Shown here one piece after another: positions 42,138 through 51,230 of a stretch of 64,000 bases of DNA; position 1 is the first letter of the stretch, and each line of letters opens with the position of its first letter. The stretch is taken from NCBI GenBank assembly GCA_902363335.1, contig CABIZV010000008.1, positions 124,001 through 188,000 on the forward strand. Direction: 5' to 3'. The notes under the pieces were generated by a model. That model had not been told where the DNA came from. It ran no database searches and saw only the letters and a program-made list of their open reading frames with translations. This DNA comes from Enterobacteriaceae bacterium (GTDB taxonomy: Bacteria > Pseudomonadota > Gammaproteobacteria > Enterobacterales > Enterobacteriaceae). Position numbers and translations under genes: made by a program.

Positions 42138-42419
42138 TTAACGCAGTAAGTTTTTTGCCATCCGCCAGGTGCTCCAGGCGCCAAAACCACGTCGCGCCCA
42201 GCGAACCAAAAAGCGCGGATGGCGGACTGAAACAACCGCCATCGCGCTTGTGGCAACCACTGCCCACGAACGCAGGCTAACGAGCTTGTTCCACCTGCGA
42301 TCGTAGACTTGTGTGACATCCAGCCAGTCGCGACGACTGGCGCTCAGATCGAGACGTTGCTGCTGTATCTGTCGCAGCAGAAACGCCTTACGTGTATCAC
42401 GATCGCCTAATGGGGTCAT
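42138..42419 (-). CDS. yqjK: YqjK, small conserved protein of the yqjCDEK cluster
   Basis: This 93-aa protein resembles E. coli YqjK (99 aa). The N-terminal charged segment DRDTRKAFLLRQIQQQRLDL is followed by a short hydrophobic stretch (SWAVVATSAMAVVSV) and a basic C-terminus. It overlaps the end of yqjE by 4 bases, so translation is coupled. It is thought to be membrane-associated; the function is unknown. Confidence 0.9.
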   Translation of the reverse strand: MTPLGDRDTRKAFLLRQIQQQRLDLSASRRDWLDVTQVYDRRWNKLVSLRSWAVVATSAMAVVSVRHPRFLVRWARRGFGAWSTWRMAKNLLR

Positions 42420-42814
42420 TTCTCGTCGTTCTCCAGCAGAGCACGATCGTTTGCCAGTTCGTTGCGCGTATGCAGTAACAGCGTTGAACGGCGCGCACGG
42501 CGGATAGTCAATATTCCACCAATTAACGCCAGCAGCAGCAGCGTACCGGTTGTCGCAATCATGACGGGCAGACGATACTGAGGATCGACGGCCCAGATAA
42601 TCAGCACCAGCAGGCTCATCAGGCCGAAAGCGGTAAATAGCAGGGTAAGCCCTGCCATTAACAGCAGCTGAATGAGGTTAGATTTCTCCTCTTCCAGCTC
42701 CACGACGGCCAAACGCAGCCGTGTTTCCACCGTCTGAACGACCAGTGTGACAATGCGCTGACCAATGCCCAGGATGTTTTTTCCTGGGCCTTGTGCATGG
42801 TGAGAATCGCTCAT
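42416..42814 (-). CDS. yqjE: YqjE, inner-membrane protein (phage holin III-like fold)
   Basis: The start at 42814 (MSDSHHAQGPGKNILGIGQR, 132 aa) matches E. coli YqjE (134 aa). It has an amphipathic N-terminal segment, then VVELEEEKSNLIQLLLMAGL and two membrane helices flanking WAVDPQYRLPV. It is related to YqjD and YqjK by position and is probably part of the same RpoS-linked operon. It follows yqjD by 2 bases. Confidence 0.93.
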   Translation of the reverse strand: MSDSHHAQGPGKNILGIGQRIVTLVVQTVETRLRLAVVELEEEKSNLIQLLLMAGLTLLFTAFGLMSLLVLIIWAVDPQYRLPVMIATTGTLLLLALIGGILTIRRARRSTLLLHTRNELANDRALLENDEK

Positions 42815-42816
42815 AC

Positions 42817-43122
42817 TTAACGGCGAGACAGCAGAACGCCCAACACCAGGCCGACTGCTGCGCCAATACCGACACCGGTCCATGGGTTTTCACGCACATA
42901 GCCATCGGCTTTAGCCGCCGCTTCACGGGTTTGTTTTGCCAGAGCTTCGCTGGTTTCACCCAGACGGACGCGGCTTTCCTTGAGAGCGCTTTCCGCTTTG
43001 CTGCGCAATTTGCTCAGCTCTTCTTTGGACTTATCGGTGGAAGTATTCAGGACTTCTTCCAGCGTATCGGACAGAGCTTTCAGTTCTGCGCGTAACTGTT
43101 CTGATGTTGCATCTCGAGCCAT
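42817..43122 (-). CDS. yqjD: YqjD, membrane-anchored ribosome-associated protein
   Basis: From the ATG at 43122 the product is 101 aa, as in E. coli. A helical, charged N-terminal domain (1-75, TSEQLRAELKALSDTLEEVL) precedes the conserved ENPWTGVGIGAAVGLVLGVLLSRR membrane tail. In E. coli it binds 70S ribosomes in stationary phase and anchors them to the inner membrane; paralogues are ElaB and YgaM. It belongs to the yqjCDEK operon. Confidence 0.95.
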   Translation of the reverse strand: MARDATSEQLRAELKALSDTLEEVLNTSTDKSKEELSKLRSKAESALKESRVRLGETSEALAKQTREAAAKADGYVRENPWTGVGIGAAVGLVLGVLLSRR

Positions 43123-43148
43123 CGTATCTCTCCTGTAAGGGTTTCCAC

Positions 43149-43517
43149 TCAATACGCGCGGGATTCCAGCGCGTTAAGTTCGTCTTGGGCTTCTTTGAGC
43201 TTGCGCTCACGTTTAGCCACTTTGTCCGCATCACCGGTCTGTTTTGCTTCTTTTAAATCCTGCTGGCGCTCGCGGATCTCATCTTTTTGATCGGCAATTT
43301 TTTCCTGATGATCGGCACGCAGTTTGCTATCCGTGCAGTTAGCTTTTACTTCACTCAACGCTTTTTTCAGCCCGTCAATCCGGTGCTGATTGTTATGCTT
43401 TTCGGCATAACCAATTTCACGCTGAATATCCTGCTCTTTTTCCTGACACAGGGAAGTCGCCGCCGCGCTGGCGCTTAGCGAAGCAAGAGTAAGAGCAAAG
43501 ATGATGCGGTATTTCAT
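43149..43517 (-). CDS. yqjC: YqjC, periplasmic DUF1090 protein
   Basis: From the ATG at 43517 the protein is 122 aa, like E. coli YqjC. It has a signal peptide (MKYRIIFALTLASLSASAAA) and then a long, strongly charged helical region (QKDEIRERQQDLKEAKQTGD), probably a coiled coil. Cys residues after the signal and at about residue 61 could form a disulfide. It heads the yqjCDEK operon. No function is known. Confidence 0.93.
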   Translation of the reverse strand: MKYRIIFALTLASLSASAAATSLCQEKEQDIQREIGYAEKHNNQHRIDGLKKALSEVKANCTDSKLRADHQEKIADQKDEIRERQQDLKEAKQTGDADKVAKRERKLKEAQDELNALESRAY

Positions 43518-43664
43518 GTTTAGGCCTTCCATTGTGCGTAGTACATTCGGCTGTACTTTCCTCAGTGCGTGGATGACAACATAAGGCCACCACAACACTA
43601 AGCATAGTAAGTAAAATACAAAATCACCAAAGTTAGTGAAATTATTCAGATTCCTGGAAGTTTG

Positions 43665-44045
43665 CTAACCAAATCGATGCGAGGTATCACGAAGAAGGGA
43701 TAGCCAACTTGCCGGGTTATTATCTTCATCCCCAAGCGCGATGACGTAGACGTGCGGCAGGGAGTTATCCAGCACGCGCTTCGCGGCTGCGCTTTGCTCG
43801 CTGGATTCAAAAGTGATAAGCAGAGCATCATCTTTTGGCGTAATGCTCTTAAAGCGAATGCCATTCGCATCCAGATGGTGCGAGATGGCAAAGCCATCTG
43901 GCATATTAGCCTGGTTCATTGGGCGGATGGCGAGCGTGGACTCTTCGTGCTGCAATGCCGCCCAAAGCCAGAGCATGATGCAGAGCATCAACATGATGCT
44001 CAGACTGAGTGCAAACCGGCGAAACTGAATGTGGTTTGACCCCAT
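43665..44045 (-). CDS. mzrA: MzrA, modulator of EnvZ/OmpR
   Basis: This 126-aa single-pass membrane protein (E. coli 127 aa) has the helix FALSLSIMLMLCIMLWLWAAL near the N-terminus and a periplasmic C-terminal domain. In E. coli it binds EnvZ and raises OmpR phosphorylation, linking the Cpx and EnvZ/OmpR systems. It starts 2 bases after yqjA, so they form an operon. Confidence 0.94.
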   Translation of the reverse strand: MGSNHIQFRRFALSLSIMLMLCIMLWLWAALQHEESTLAIRPMNQANMPDGFAISHHLDANGIRFKSITPKDDALLITFESSEQSAAAKRVLDNSLPHVYVIALGDEDNNPASWLSLLRDTSHRFG

Positions 44046-44047
44046 AA

Positions 44048-44710
44048 TTACCCTCGATTACCGTACTTTTTCTTCCACACCACGACCAGCGAGCCAATCA
44101 GGCCAAATACCAGCAGTACCACAGGCAGCAGCATCAGACACGACATCAGCGCATCTTCATATTTCTGGAAGACCGGCGTTTTACCCAGCAGGTAGCCCAG
44201 GGTGGTCAGAATCAATACCCACAGCAGCCCGCTCATCCAGTTAAAGAACTGGAAACGCGCGTTGTTCAGCCCTGACAGGCCGGCAATGGTGGGGAGTAGG
44301 GTACGAACAAAGGCAATAAAACGCCCGACGAGCAACGCGGAGAGCCCGTGCTTGTGGAATAAATGGTGCGCACGTTGGTGATAATGGGCGGGCAGGTGCG
44401 AAAGCCAGTTTTGCACGAGCCGGGTATTGCCTAGCCATTTACCCTGAATGTAACTCACCCAGCAGCCAAGGCTTGCGGCCACGGTCAACAGGATGACCGT
44501 TTGTGGAAAGCCCATGGCCCCTTTGGCAATCAGTACGCCGACCAGCACCAGCAGGCTATCGCCCGGCAGGAAGGCGGCAGGCAACAGACCATTCTCAAGG
44601 AACAGAATCATAAATAAGACAAAATAGAGCATACCGATCATGGACGGATTAGCGAGGGTTTCGAAATCCTGGCTCCACAAGGCATTTAAGAGTTGGGTTA
44701 GTAGTTCCAT
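44048..44710 (-). CDS. yqjA: YqjA, DedA-family membrane protein
   Basis: This 220-aa DedA/SNARE-associated protein matches E. coli YqjA in length. Conserved elements are ENGLLPAAFLPGDSLL, FVRTLLPTIAGLSG and FNWMSGLLW. It is thought to be a proton-dependent transporter needed for alkaline and membrane-potential homeostasis, acting with YghB. In E. coli it is CpxR-controlled. I could not pick out a clear CpxR box upstream (44711-44800). Confidence 0.95.
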   Translation of the reverse strand: MELLTQLLNALWSQDFETLANPSMIGMLYFVLFMILFLENGLLPAAFLPGDSLLVLVGVLIAKGAMGFPQTVILLTVAASLGCWVSYIQGKWLGNTRLVQNWLSHLPAHYHQRAHHLFHKHGLSALLVGRFIAFVRTLLPTIAGLSGLNNARFQFFNWMSGLLWVLILTTLGYLLGKTPVFQKYEDALMSCLMLLPVVLLVFGLIGSLVVVWKKKYGNRG

Positions 44711-44950
44711 TCACGATTCCTGGTACATCGATTAACGTAATGCCTGAACGCGCTGCGATATCTTCTCTGTCTTTATTTTAATAGCATCGCGGTAAATACG
44801 CGCTGAACAGTCCTTGTTTTGGCGAAATAATTGCAAAACGACAAAAAGCATTCGATTGTAACAAAAGGCCCAGAATGTCGTCATAGAAATTGCAATTTGT
44901 TGCAGATTGATTTTGCGGGTTAGGGCGGGGAGAGGCTAGGGGATTTACAA

Positions 44951-44982
44951 AGGCTTACCCATACTGAACGTCGGGTAAGCCT
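44951..44982 (-). terminator. Stem-loop after exuR
   Basis: AGGCTTACCC (44951-44960) and GGGTAAGCCT (44973-44982) form a perfect 10-bp stem 19 bases past the exuR stop. On the minus strand it is followed by TTGTAAATC, a weak T-tract. The rest of 44711-45001 holds only the yqjA promoter region. Confidence 0.7.
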
Positions 44983-45001
44983 GAAGGGGATAACAGCGCG
45001 C

Positions 45002-45778
45002 TTATTTACCGGCGGTTGAGGCGGTATCGAGATGCACCACCGGGTTTTCCGCAAACAGATAGCGGTCAGCGTTAAACTCGAAATCATCACTGGTTTCGTT
45101 GAACAGCATCAGCTTGGTGTTTTCCAGATGCTGCCACATGGCGAGCTTCGCCGCATGGGGATCTTTGCGGATAAGCGCCTTCAGAATTTGGTCGTGGTCA
45201 TCGCACCAGTTATCGACGGTTCGCGCGTCAATGTGGTCGTGAAGCTTTTTCCAGTACGGGTTATGTACGCGCTGGGTCCACATTTTCTCGACAATCGCGG
45301 CAAGCGCCGTATTTTGTGTGGCAAGGGCCACCTGCACGTGGAACTGAAGATCCCATTCGGAGTCACGGAAGCACTTCTCTTTACGCGCGTTTTCCTGGAT
45401 CTCCATCAGCTTCATGATGTCTTGCTTGGTGACCTGAGTCGCGGCAAATTCGGCGATATTGCTTTCAATGAGCTGGCGAGCTTGCAGCAGCTCAAACGGG
45501 CCGTAGTTAGCAAACTCCATATTTTCATCGGGAGCTTGATGGTGCTTAGCCTGATTCGAAATAACGTGGATACCTGAGCCTTTTCGCACCTCAACATACC
45601 CTTCCACTTCGAGCATAATAATGGCTTCGCGCACCACCGTTCGGCTGACGCCTTTCTCATCGGCAATAAAACGCTCGGCAGGTAGCTTATCACCCACCAG
45701 ATAAACGCCTTGCTCAATGCGTTCTTTCAGCTCAGCGGCAAGTTGCTGATATAAACGGCGTACGTCGGTGATTTCCAT
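45002..45778 (-). CDS. exuR: ExuR, GntR/FadR-type hexuronate repressor
   Basis: This 258-aa regulator matches E. coli ExuR. It has a winged helix-turn-helix (about 25-75, LPAERFIADEKGVSRTVVRE) and a FadR-type all-helical effector domain (about 100-230). It represses exuT, uxaCA, uxaB and itself, and is released by galacturonate or fructuronate. A palindromic operator-like sequence lies upstream at 45807-45824. Confidence 0.96.
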   Translation of the reverse strand: MEITDVRRLYQQLAAELKERIEQGVYLVGDKLPAERFIADEKGVSRTVVREAIIMLEVEGYVEVRKGSGIHVISNQAKHHQAPDENMEFANYGPFELLQARQLIESNIAEFAATQVTKQDIMKLMEIQENARKEKCFRDSEWDLQFHVQVALATQNTALAAIVEKMWTQRVHNPYWKKLHDHIDARTVDNWCDDHDQILKALIRKDPHAAKLAMWQHLENTKLMLFNETSDDFEFNADRYLFAENPVVHLDTASTAGK

Positions 45779-45806
45779 ATGCTCTCCAGGCAGGGTACGG
45801 CAGACT

Positions 45807-45824
45807 AAATTTGTTATACCACTT
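45807..45824. promoter_or_regulatory. Putative ExuR operator upstream of exuR
   Basis: AAATTTGTTATACCACTT resembles the UxuR/ExuR consensus (AAATTGGTATACCAATTT type) and lies about 30 bases before the exuR start. It suggests autoregulation. Confidence 0.6.
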
Positions 45825-45852
45825 TTACGAGCGGCTAACCATATTCAGGCAT

Positions 45853-45881
45853 GAAAAAAGCCGCCTGAATCACGGCGGCTT
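45853..45881 (-). terminator. exuT terminator
   Basis: On the minus strand AAGCCGCC-GTGATTCA-GGCGGCTT is followed by TTTTC. It lies about 25 bases beyond the exuT stop and upstream of exuR. It is a standard rho-independent terminator. Confidence 0.9.
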
Positions 45882-45906
45882 GTCAGATAAAAATTATCGA
45901 TAGCGA

Positions 45907-47211
45907 TTAGTTCTGGGTTGCCTGCTGTGTCGGATGAGGAGTATCCGATTCGTCGTTATCAGCCTGTTTGTTTTGCAACACGGTCCAGATAACCAGAGCG
46001 CCTAACAGATCGAAGATTGCCAGCACTGCAAACAGTGGGCTAAAGCCGATGGTATCTGCCAGTGCACCCACCACCAGGGCGAACATGGTACTTGCCATCC
46101 ATGCAGCCATCCCGGTCAGACCGTTTGCCGTTGCCACTTCGTTACGACCAAATACGTCAGAAGAGAGCGTAATCAGCGCGCCGGACAGCGACTGGTGAGC
46201 AAAGCCACCCAGGCACAGCAGAGCGATAGCAATATATGGGCTGGTGAACAGACCGATTAAGCCTGGGCCAATCATCAGCAGTGCACCCATGGTGACAACC
46301 ATTTTACGGGAAACGATCAGGTTAACACCGAACCAGCGCTGGAACAGCGGCGGCAGGTAGCCCCCGATAACGCAGCCGAGGTCAGCAAACAGCATTGGCA
46401 TCCACGCAAACATCGCGATTTCTTTCAGGTCAAAACCGTACACTTTGAACATGAACAACGGGATCCAGGCGTTGAAGGTCCCCCAGGCAGGTTCAGCCAG
46501 GAAACGCGGCAGGGCGATACCCCAGAAGCGACGAGTCTGGATAATCTGCCATGGCGACATTTTCTTGCCGTTGTTGGTCTGGTGAGCCGCTTCCTGACCG
46601 CCGATGATGTAATCACGCTCTTCGTCGGTTAATTTTTTCTGGTCGCGAGGGTGTTTATAGAACACCAGCCAGCACATCGCCCAGATGAAGCTCAGTGCGC
46701 CGGAGATGATGAACGCCATCTGCCAGCTGTGCATCACGATAGCCCATACCACCAACGGAGGTGCAATCATGCCGCCGATAGAAGAACCGACGTTGAAGTA
46801 ACCTACTGCAATAGAACGCTCTTTAGCCGGGAACCACTCGGAACTGGCTTTCAGACCCGCAGGGATCATAGCCGCTTCAGCAGCACCTACTGCGCCACGA
46901 GCGATAGCCAGACCGCCCCAGCTGCCGGCCAGCGCGGTTGCGCCGCAGAATATAGCCCAGGCAACGGCGAAGAAGGCGTAACCAATTTTGGTACCCAAAA
47001 CGTCCAGAACATAGCCCGCGACGGGCTGCATAACGGTATAAGCTGCGGAATAAGCAGCGATGATGTACGAATATTGCTGTGTGGAAATGTGCAGCTCTGC
47101 CATCAGAGTTGGCGCAGCTGCTGCCACGGTATTACGCGTCAGGTAACCCAGCACGGTGCCCATTGTCACCAGTGCGATCATGTACCAACGTAATCCTTTA
47201 ATTTTACGCAT
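45907..47211 (-). CDS. exuT: ExuT, hexuronate transporter
   Basis: This 434-aa MFS anion:cation symporter carries galacturonate and glucuronate into the cell. Twelve membrane segments are visible, with the family motifs NTVAAAAPTLM, AGYVLDVLGTKIGY and SEWFPAKERSIAVGYFN. It is divergent from uxaC across 474 bases that contain ExuR-type operators and a CRP-like site. The C-terminal tail is polar (TPHPTQQATQN). Confidence 0.96.
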   Translation of the reverse strand: MRKIKGLRWYMIALVTMGTVLGYLTRNTVAAAAPTLMAELHISTQQYSYIIAAYSAAYTVMQPVAGYVLDVLGTKIGYAFFAVAWAIFCGATALAGSWGGLAIARGAVGAAEAAMIPAGLKASSEWFPAKERSIAVGYFNVGSSIGGMIAPPLVVWAIVMHSWQMAFIISGALSFIWAMCWLVFYKHPRDQKKLTDEERDYIIGGQEAAHQTNNGKKMSPWQIIQTRRFWGIALPRFLAEPAWGTFNAWIPLFMFKVYGFDLKEIAMFAWMPMLFADLGCVIGGYLPPLFQRWFGVNLIVSRKMVVTMGALLMIGPGLIGLFTSPYIAIALLCLGGFAHQSLSGALITLSSDVFGRNEVATANGLTGMAAWMASTMFALVVGALADTIGFSPLFAVLAIFDLLGALVIWTVLQNKQADNDESDTPHPTQQATQN

Positions 47212-47436
47212 GTAAACCTCATCGTGTAGTTATCTCTGCGAGTTCCGCAGCCATCATCGTTACAACTATCAATGATGTCTCACCAAGGGGCTTACCAGGG
47301 AAAGGGTTCCCGGTACGGCCCGAACTTGCCATTAGTACGTGTGCTGAATTCGGTATCCGTACCGCTCAATCAGGTGTCTAAATCGACCACCGCTAATGCA
47401 TTCCGTCGTTCTATGTGTTTCGACGGGAGGCAAGAT

Positions 47437-47453
47437 AACTTGTCATACAACTT
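47437..47453. promoter_or_regulatory. Putative ExuR operator, exuT side
   Basis: AACTTGTCATACAACTT is a dyad of the ExuR type (AAGTTGTATGACAAGTT on the other strand). It lies about 225 bases upstream of the exuT start, which suggests a long exuT leader. The sequence from 47280 to 47420 shows no gene. Confidence 0.6.
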
Positions 47454-47580
47454 TAAAAGGTGAATGCCGTCACAAAAGAGGTATTTACCCTAGTGTTTAA
47501 GGGGTAGATATGGCGGGCCAGTCGCGGCGCGGGTTGCAGCGCGTTTTTGCCAACTTTCATGTCAATTTTTGTCAGTGTTT

Positions 47581-47596
47581 ATTGATCTAACTCACG
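47581..47596. promoter_or_regulatory. CRP-like site upstream of uxaC
   Basis: ATTGATCTAACTCACG keeps TGATCTA and TCAC of the CRP consensus (TGTGATCTAGATCACA). It sits 90 bases before the uxaC start and 20 bases before an ExuR-like operator. This fits the known CRP activation of uxaCA. Confidence 0.55.
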
Positions 47597-47616
47597 AAAA
47601 AATCTTCGGCCCGATG

Positions 47617-47635
47617 AAATTGGTGTGATAACTTT
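47617..47635. promoter_or_regulatory. Putative ExuR operator, uxaC side
   Basis: AAATTGGTGTGATAACTTT resembles the ExuR/UxuR operator (AAATTGGTATACCAATTT) in its left half and spacing. It lies 50-70 bases before the uxaC start, where it would overlap the promoter. Confidence 0.6.
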
Positions 47636-47685
47636 GACGTCATTACAGATAAACATCTGACCCACTCGTTGAGAGGAAGACGATA

Positions 47686-49098
47686 ATGACCCCGTTTATG
47701 ACTGAAGATTTCCTGTTAGACACCGAGTTTGCGCGCCGTTTGTACCACGACTACGCAAAAGACCAGCCGATTTTCGATTATCACTGCCATTTGCCACCGC
47801 AGCAGGTCGCTGAAGATTACCGTTTTAAGAACCTGTATGACATCTGGCTGAAAGGTGACCACTACAAGTGGCGCGCAATGCGCACCAACGGTGTGGCTGA
47901 ACGCCTGTGCACAGGCGATGCGTCTGACCGCGAGAAGTTTGACGCATGGGCCGCGACCGTCCCGCACACTATTGGTAACCCGTTATACCACTGGACTCAT
48001 CTTGAACTGCGTCGTCCATTTGGCATCACCGGTAAACTGCTGTCCCCGGCGACTGCGGACGAAATCTGGAATGAGTGCAACGAGCTGCTGGCGCAGGACA
48101 AATTCTCCGCGCGCGGTATCATGAAGCAGATGAACGTGAAAATGGTCGGCACCACCGATGACCCAATCGACTCCCTGGAGCATCACGCATCGGTCGCTAA
48201 AGACACGACCTTCGACGTGAAAGTGCTGCCAAGCTGGCGCCCGGATAAAGCTTTCAACATTGAGCTGGCGACCTTTAACGACTACATGGCGAAACTGGGT
48301 GAAGTGTCTGACACCGACATCCGTCGCTTTGCTGACCTGCAAACCGCGCTGACCAAACGTCTGGATCATTTTGCCGCCCACGGTTGTAAAGTTTCTGACC
48401 ACGCGCTGGACGTGGTGCTGTTTGCTGAGTCTAACGAAGCCGAGCTGGATAGCATTCTAGCCCGCCGTCTGGCTGGCGAAACGCTGAGCGAGCATGAAGT
48501 TGCTCAGTTCAAAACCGCCGTTCTGGTCTTCCTGGGTGCAGAATACGCACGTCGCGAATGGGTACAGCAGTACCACATTGGCGCGCTGCGTAATAACAAC
48601 CTGCGTCAGTTCAAACTGCTGGGCGCGGACGTTGGCTTCGACTCCATCAACGACCGCCCAATGGCTGAAGAACTGTCTAAGCTGCTGAGCAAACAGAACG
48701 AACAGAATCTGCTGCCAAAAACCATTCTTTACTGCCTGAACCCACGCGATAACGAAGTGCTGGGCACCATGATCGGTAACTTCCAGGGTGAAGGTATGCC
48801 GGGCAAGATGCAGTTTGGTTCCGGCTGGTGGTTCAACGATCAGAAAGACGGTATGGAACGTCAGATGACGCAGCTTGCGCAGCTGGGCCTGCTGAGCCGC
48901 TTTGTCGGTATGCTGACCGACAGCCGTAGCTTCCTGTCTTACACCCGTCATGAATACTTCCGTCGTATTCTGTGCCAGATGATTGGCCGCTGGGTTGCCG
49001 CGGGCGAAGCGCCTGCCGATATCCAACTGCTGGGTGAGATGGTGAAAAATATCTGCTTTAACAATGCGCGTGACTACTTCGCCATTGAATTGAACTAA
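47686..49098 (+). CDS. uxaC: UxaC, uronate isomerase
   Basis: This 470-aa enzyme of the amidohydrolase superfamily matches E. coli UxaC. Motifs are FDYHCHLPPQQVAED (metal-binding HxH), TTDDPIDSLEHH, LPSWRPDKAF and MLTDSRSFLSYTRHEYFRR. It interconverts glucuronate/fructuronate and galacturonate/tagaturonate. It is the first gene of uxaCA; uxaA starts 15 bases after its stop. Confidence 0.98.
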   Translation: MTPFMTEDFLLDTEFARRLYHDYAKDQPIFDYHCHLPPQQVAEDYRFKNLYDIWLKGDHYKWRAMRTNGVAERLCTGDASDREKFDAWAATVPHTIGNPLYHWTHLELRRPFGITGKLLSPATADEIWNECNELLAQDKFSARGIMKQMNVKMVGTTDDPIDSLEHHASVAKDTTFDVKVLPSWRPDKAFNIELATFNDYMAKLGEVSDTDIRRFADLQTALTKRLDHFAAHGCKVSDHALDVVLFAESNEAELDSILARRLAGETLSEHEVAQFKTAVLVFLGAEYARREWVQQYHIGALRNNNLRQFKLLGADVGFDSINDRPMAEELSKLLSKQNEQNLLPKTILYCLNPRDNEVLGTMIGNFQGEGMPGKMQFGSGWWFNDQKDGMERQMTQLAQLGLLSRFVGMLTDSRSFLSYTRHEYFRRILCQMIGRWVAAGEAPADIQLLGEMVKNICFNNARDYFAIELN

Positions 49099-49113
49099 GG
49101 TCTGGGTGAAGGT

Positions 49114-50601
49114 ATGCAATACATCAAGATCCATGCGCTGGATAACGTCGCGGTAGCGCTCGCTGACCTGGCTGAAGGAACCGACGTCACCGTGGATGGG
49201 CAGGTAGTGACCCTGCGCCAACCGGTCTCGCGTGGCCATAAATTTGCTTTACGCGATATTGCGAAGGGCGAAAACGTCATTAAATATGGTTTGCCAATCG
49301 GTCATACGCTGGTCGATGTTGCGGCGGGCGAGCATATCCATGCTCACAATACCCGTACCAATCTGAGCGATCTGGATACGTATAGCTACCAACCTGATTT
49401 CCAGGCACAAGTGGCTCAACCCGCCGATCGAGAGGTGCAGATTTATCGCCGTCCGAACGGTGAGGTTGGGGTACGTAACGAGCTGTGGATCTTACCGACC
49501 GTCGGTTGCGTCAATGCGATGGCGCGTCAGATGCAAACGCGGTTCTTAAAAGAGAGCAACGATGCTGAAGGTATCGACGGCGTGCATCTCTTCAGCCATA
49601 CCTACGGTTGCTCACAGTTGGGCGATGACCATATCAACACCCGCACCATGCTGCAAAACATGGTGCGCCACCCGAACGCGGGTGCGGTGCTGGTGGTCGG
49701 ACTCGGCTGCGAAAACAACCAGATTGATGCTTTCCGCGAGACGTTAGGGGAGTTCGATCCTGACCGCGTTCACTTTATGGTCTGCCAACACCAGGAAGAC
49801 GAAGTGGAAGCGGGGCTCGAGCACCTCCGCCAGCTTTATAGCGTGATGCGTCACGACAAGCGCGAGCCGGGTAAACTGAGCGAGCTGAAGTTTGGTCTGG
49901 AATGCGGCGGCTCTGACGGCCTGTCCGGTATTACCGCCAACCCGATGCTGGGTCGTTTCTCCGACTACGTGATTGCCAACGGCGGCACCACCGTGCTGAC
50001 CGAAGTACCGGAAATGTTCGGCGCCGAGCAATTGCTGATGGATCACTGCCGCGATGAAGAAACCTTTGGCAAACTGGTGACGATGGTCAATGACTTCAAG
50101 CAGTACTTCATTGCCCATAATCAGCCAATTTACGAGAATCCATCGCCGGGTAACAAAGCCGGTGGTATCACTACGCTGGAAGATAAGTCACTCGGCTGCA
50201 CGCAGAAGGCCGGATCAAGCAAAGTAGTGGATGTCCTGCGCTATGGCGAACGCCTGAAAACGCACGGCCTGAATCTGCTGAGCGCGCCGGGCAACGATGC
50301 GGTAGCCACCAGTGCCCTGGCGGGGGCAGGTTGCCATATGGTGCTGTTCAGCACCGGGCGCGGTACCCCTTACGGTGGTTTTGTGCCAACGGTGAAAATT
50401 GCCACCAACAGCGAGCTGGCGGCGAAGAAAAAGCACTGGATCGACTTCGACGCGGGTCAACTGATTCATGGAAAAGCGATGCCGCAGTTGCTTAATGAAT
50501 TTGTCGACACGATTGTTGATTTCGCCAACGGCAAGCAGACTTGTAACGAACGCAACGATTTCCGCGAACTGGCGCTCTTTAAGAGCGGCGTCACGTTGTA
50601 A
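49114..50601 (+). CDS. uxaA: UxaA, altronate dehydratase
   Basis: This 495-aa iron-dependent dehydratase matches E. coli UxaA. It has an N-terminal SAF domain (1-75) and a catalytic part with FSHTYGCSQLGDDH, ECGGSDGLSGITANPMLG and NPSPGNKAGGITT. It turns D-altronate into 2-keto-3-deoxygluconate. It is a paralogue of garD in this window. The intervening step by UxaB is not encoded here. Confidence 0.97.
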   Translation: MQYIKIHALDNVAVALADLAEGTDVTVDGQVVTLRQPVSRGHKFALRDIAKGENVIKYGLPIGHTLVDVAAGEHIHAHNTRTNLSDLDTYSYQPDFQAQVAQPADREVQIYRRPNGEVGVRNELWILPTVGCVNAMARQMQTRFLKESNDAEGIDGVHLFSHTYGCSQLGDDHINTRTMLQNMVRHPNAGAVLVVGLGCENNQIDAFRETLGEFDPDRVHFMVCQHQEDEVEAGLEHLRQLYSVMRHDKREPGKLSELKFGLECGGSDGLSGITANPMLGRFSDYVIANGGTTVLTEVPEMFGAEQLLMDHCRDEETFGKLVTMVNDFKQYFIAHNQPIYENPSPGNKAGGITTLEDKSLGCTQKAGSSKVVDVLRYGERLKTHGLNLLSAPGNDAVATSALAGAGCHMVLFSTGRGTPYGGFVPTVKIATNSELAAKKKHWIDFDAGQLIHGKAMPQLLNEFVDTIVDFANGKQTCNERNDFRELALFKSGVTL

Positions 50602-50625
50602 TAAAAAAGCGATCTGATACGATAA

Positions 50626-50659
50626 AACGGCGTTTCAAATACTGAAGCGCCGTTTTTTT
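50626..50659 (+). terminator. uxaCA terminator
   Basis: AACGGCG-TTTCAAATACTGAAG-CGCCGTT followed by TTTTTT forms a clear hairpin with T-run, 25 bases after the uxaA stop and just before ygjV. Confidence 0.9.
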
Positions 50660-50685
50660 ATGGCTTCGTTTTCCAGGGACTCTTC

Positions 50686-51228
50686 ATGACTGCGTATTGG
50701 CTTGCCCAGGGCGTAGGTATCATTGCTTTTCTGATTGGTATCACTACCTTTATTAACCGCGACGAACGGCGCTTTAAGTTCCAACTGGCGATTTATAGCG
50801 GCGTCATTGGCCTGCATTTTTTCCTGATGGGCGCGATTCCGGCAGGAGCTAGCGCCGAGCTTAACGTTATTCGAACGATTATCTCGGTCTACACCCGCCG
50901 CCTATGGGTGATGTTTTTATTTATCGCGCTGACGTTGATTATCGGTGTCGGGAAACTCCAGCATGCCATGGAGATCCTACCGGTTATTGGTACGGTGGCC
51001 AGTACCTGGGCGCTGTTTCGCTGCAAAGGACTCACGGTGCGTTGCGTGATGTGGTGCTCCACCGCCTGTTGGGTGATTCACAATTTCTGGCTAGGTTCGA
51101 TTGGCGGCACGCTGATTGAAGGTAGCTTCCTCGTGATGAACGGCCTGAACATTATTCGTTTCTGGCGCATGCAGCGTAAGGGCATTGACCCATTTAAGGT
51201 CGAGAAAAAAGTGCAAAGCGAAGGCTGA
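50686..51228 (+). CDS. ygjV: YgjV, inner-membrane protein
   Basis: This 180-aa hydrophobic protein of the YgjV family (E. coli 183 aa) has five or so membrane helices. The N-terminal QGVGIIAFLIGITTFINRDERRFK and GGTLIEGSFLVMNGLNIIRF segments are the recognisable parts. Its molecular role is not known. It stands alone between the uxaCA terminator and a REP block. Confidence 0.88.
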   Translation: MTAYWLAQGVGIIAFLIGITTFINRDERRFKFQLAIYSGVIGLHFFLMGAIPAGASAELNVIRTIISVYTRRLWVMFLFIALTLIIGVGKLQHAMEILPVIGTVASTWALFRCKGLTVRCVMWCSTACWVIHNFWLGSIGGTLIEGSFLVMNGLNIIRFWRMQRKGIDPFKVEKKVQSEG

Positions 51229-51230
51229 CG

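Noticed and set aside
48457..49239. 260-codon minus-strand frame over uxaC/uxaA
   Set aside because: It is antisense to two well-conserved enzymes and has no recognisable domain.
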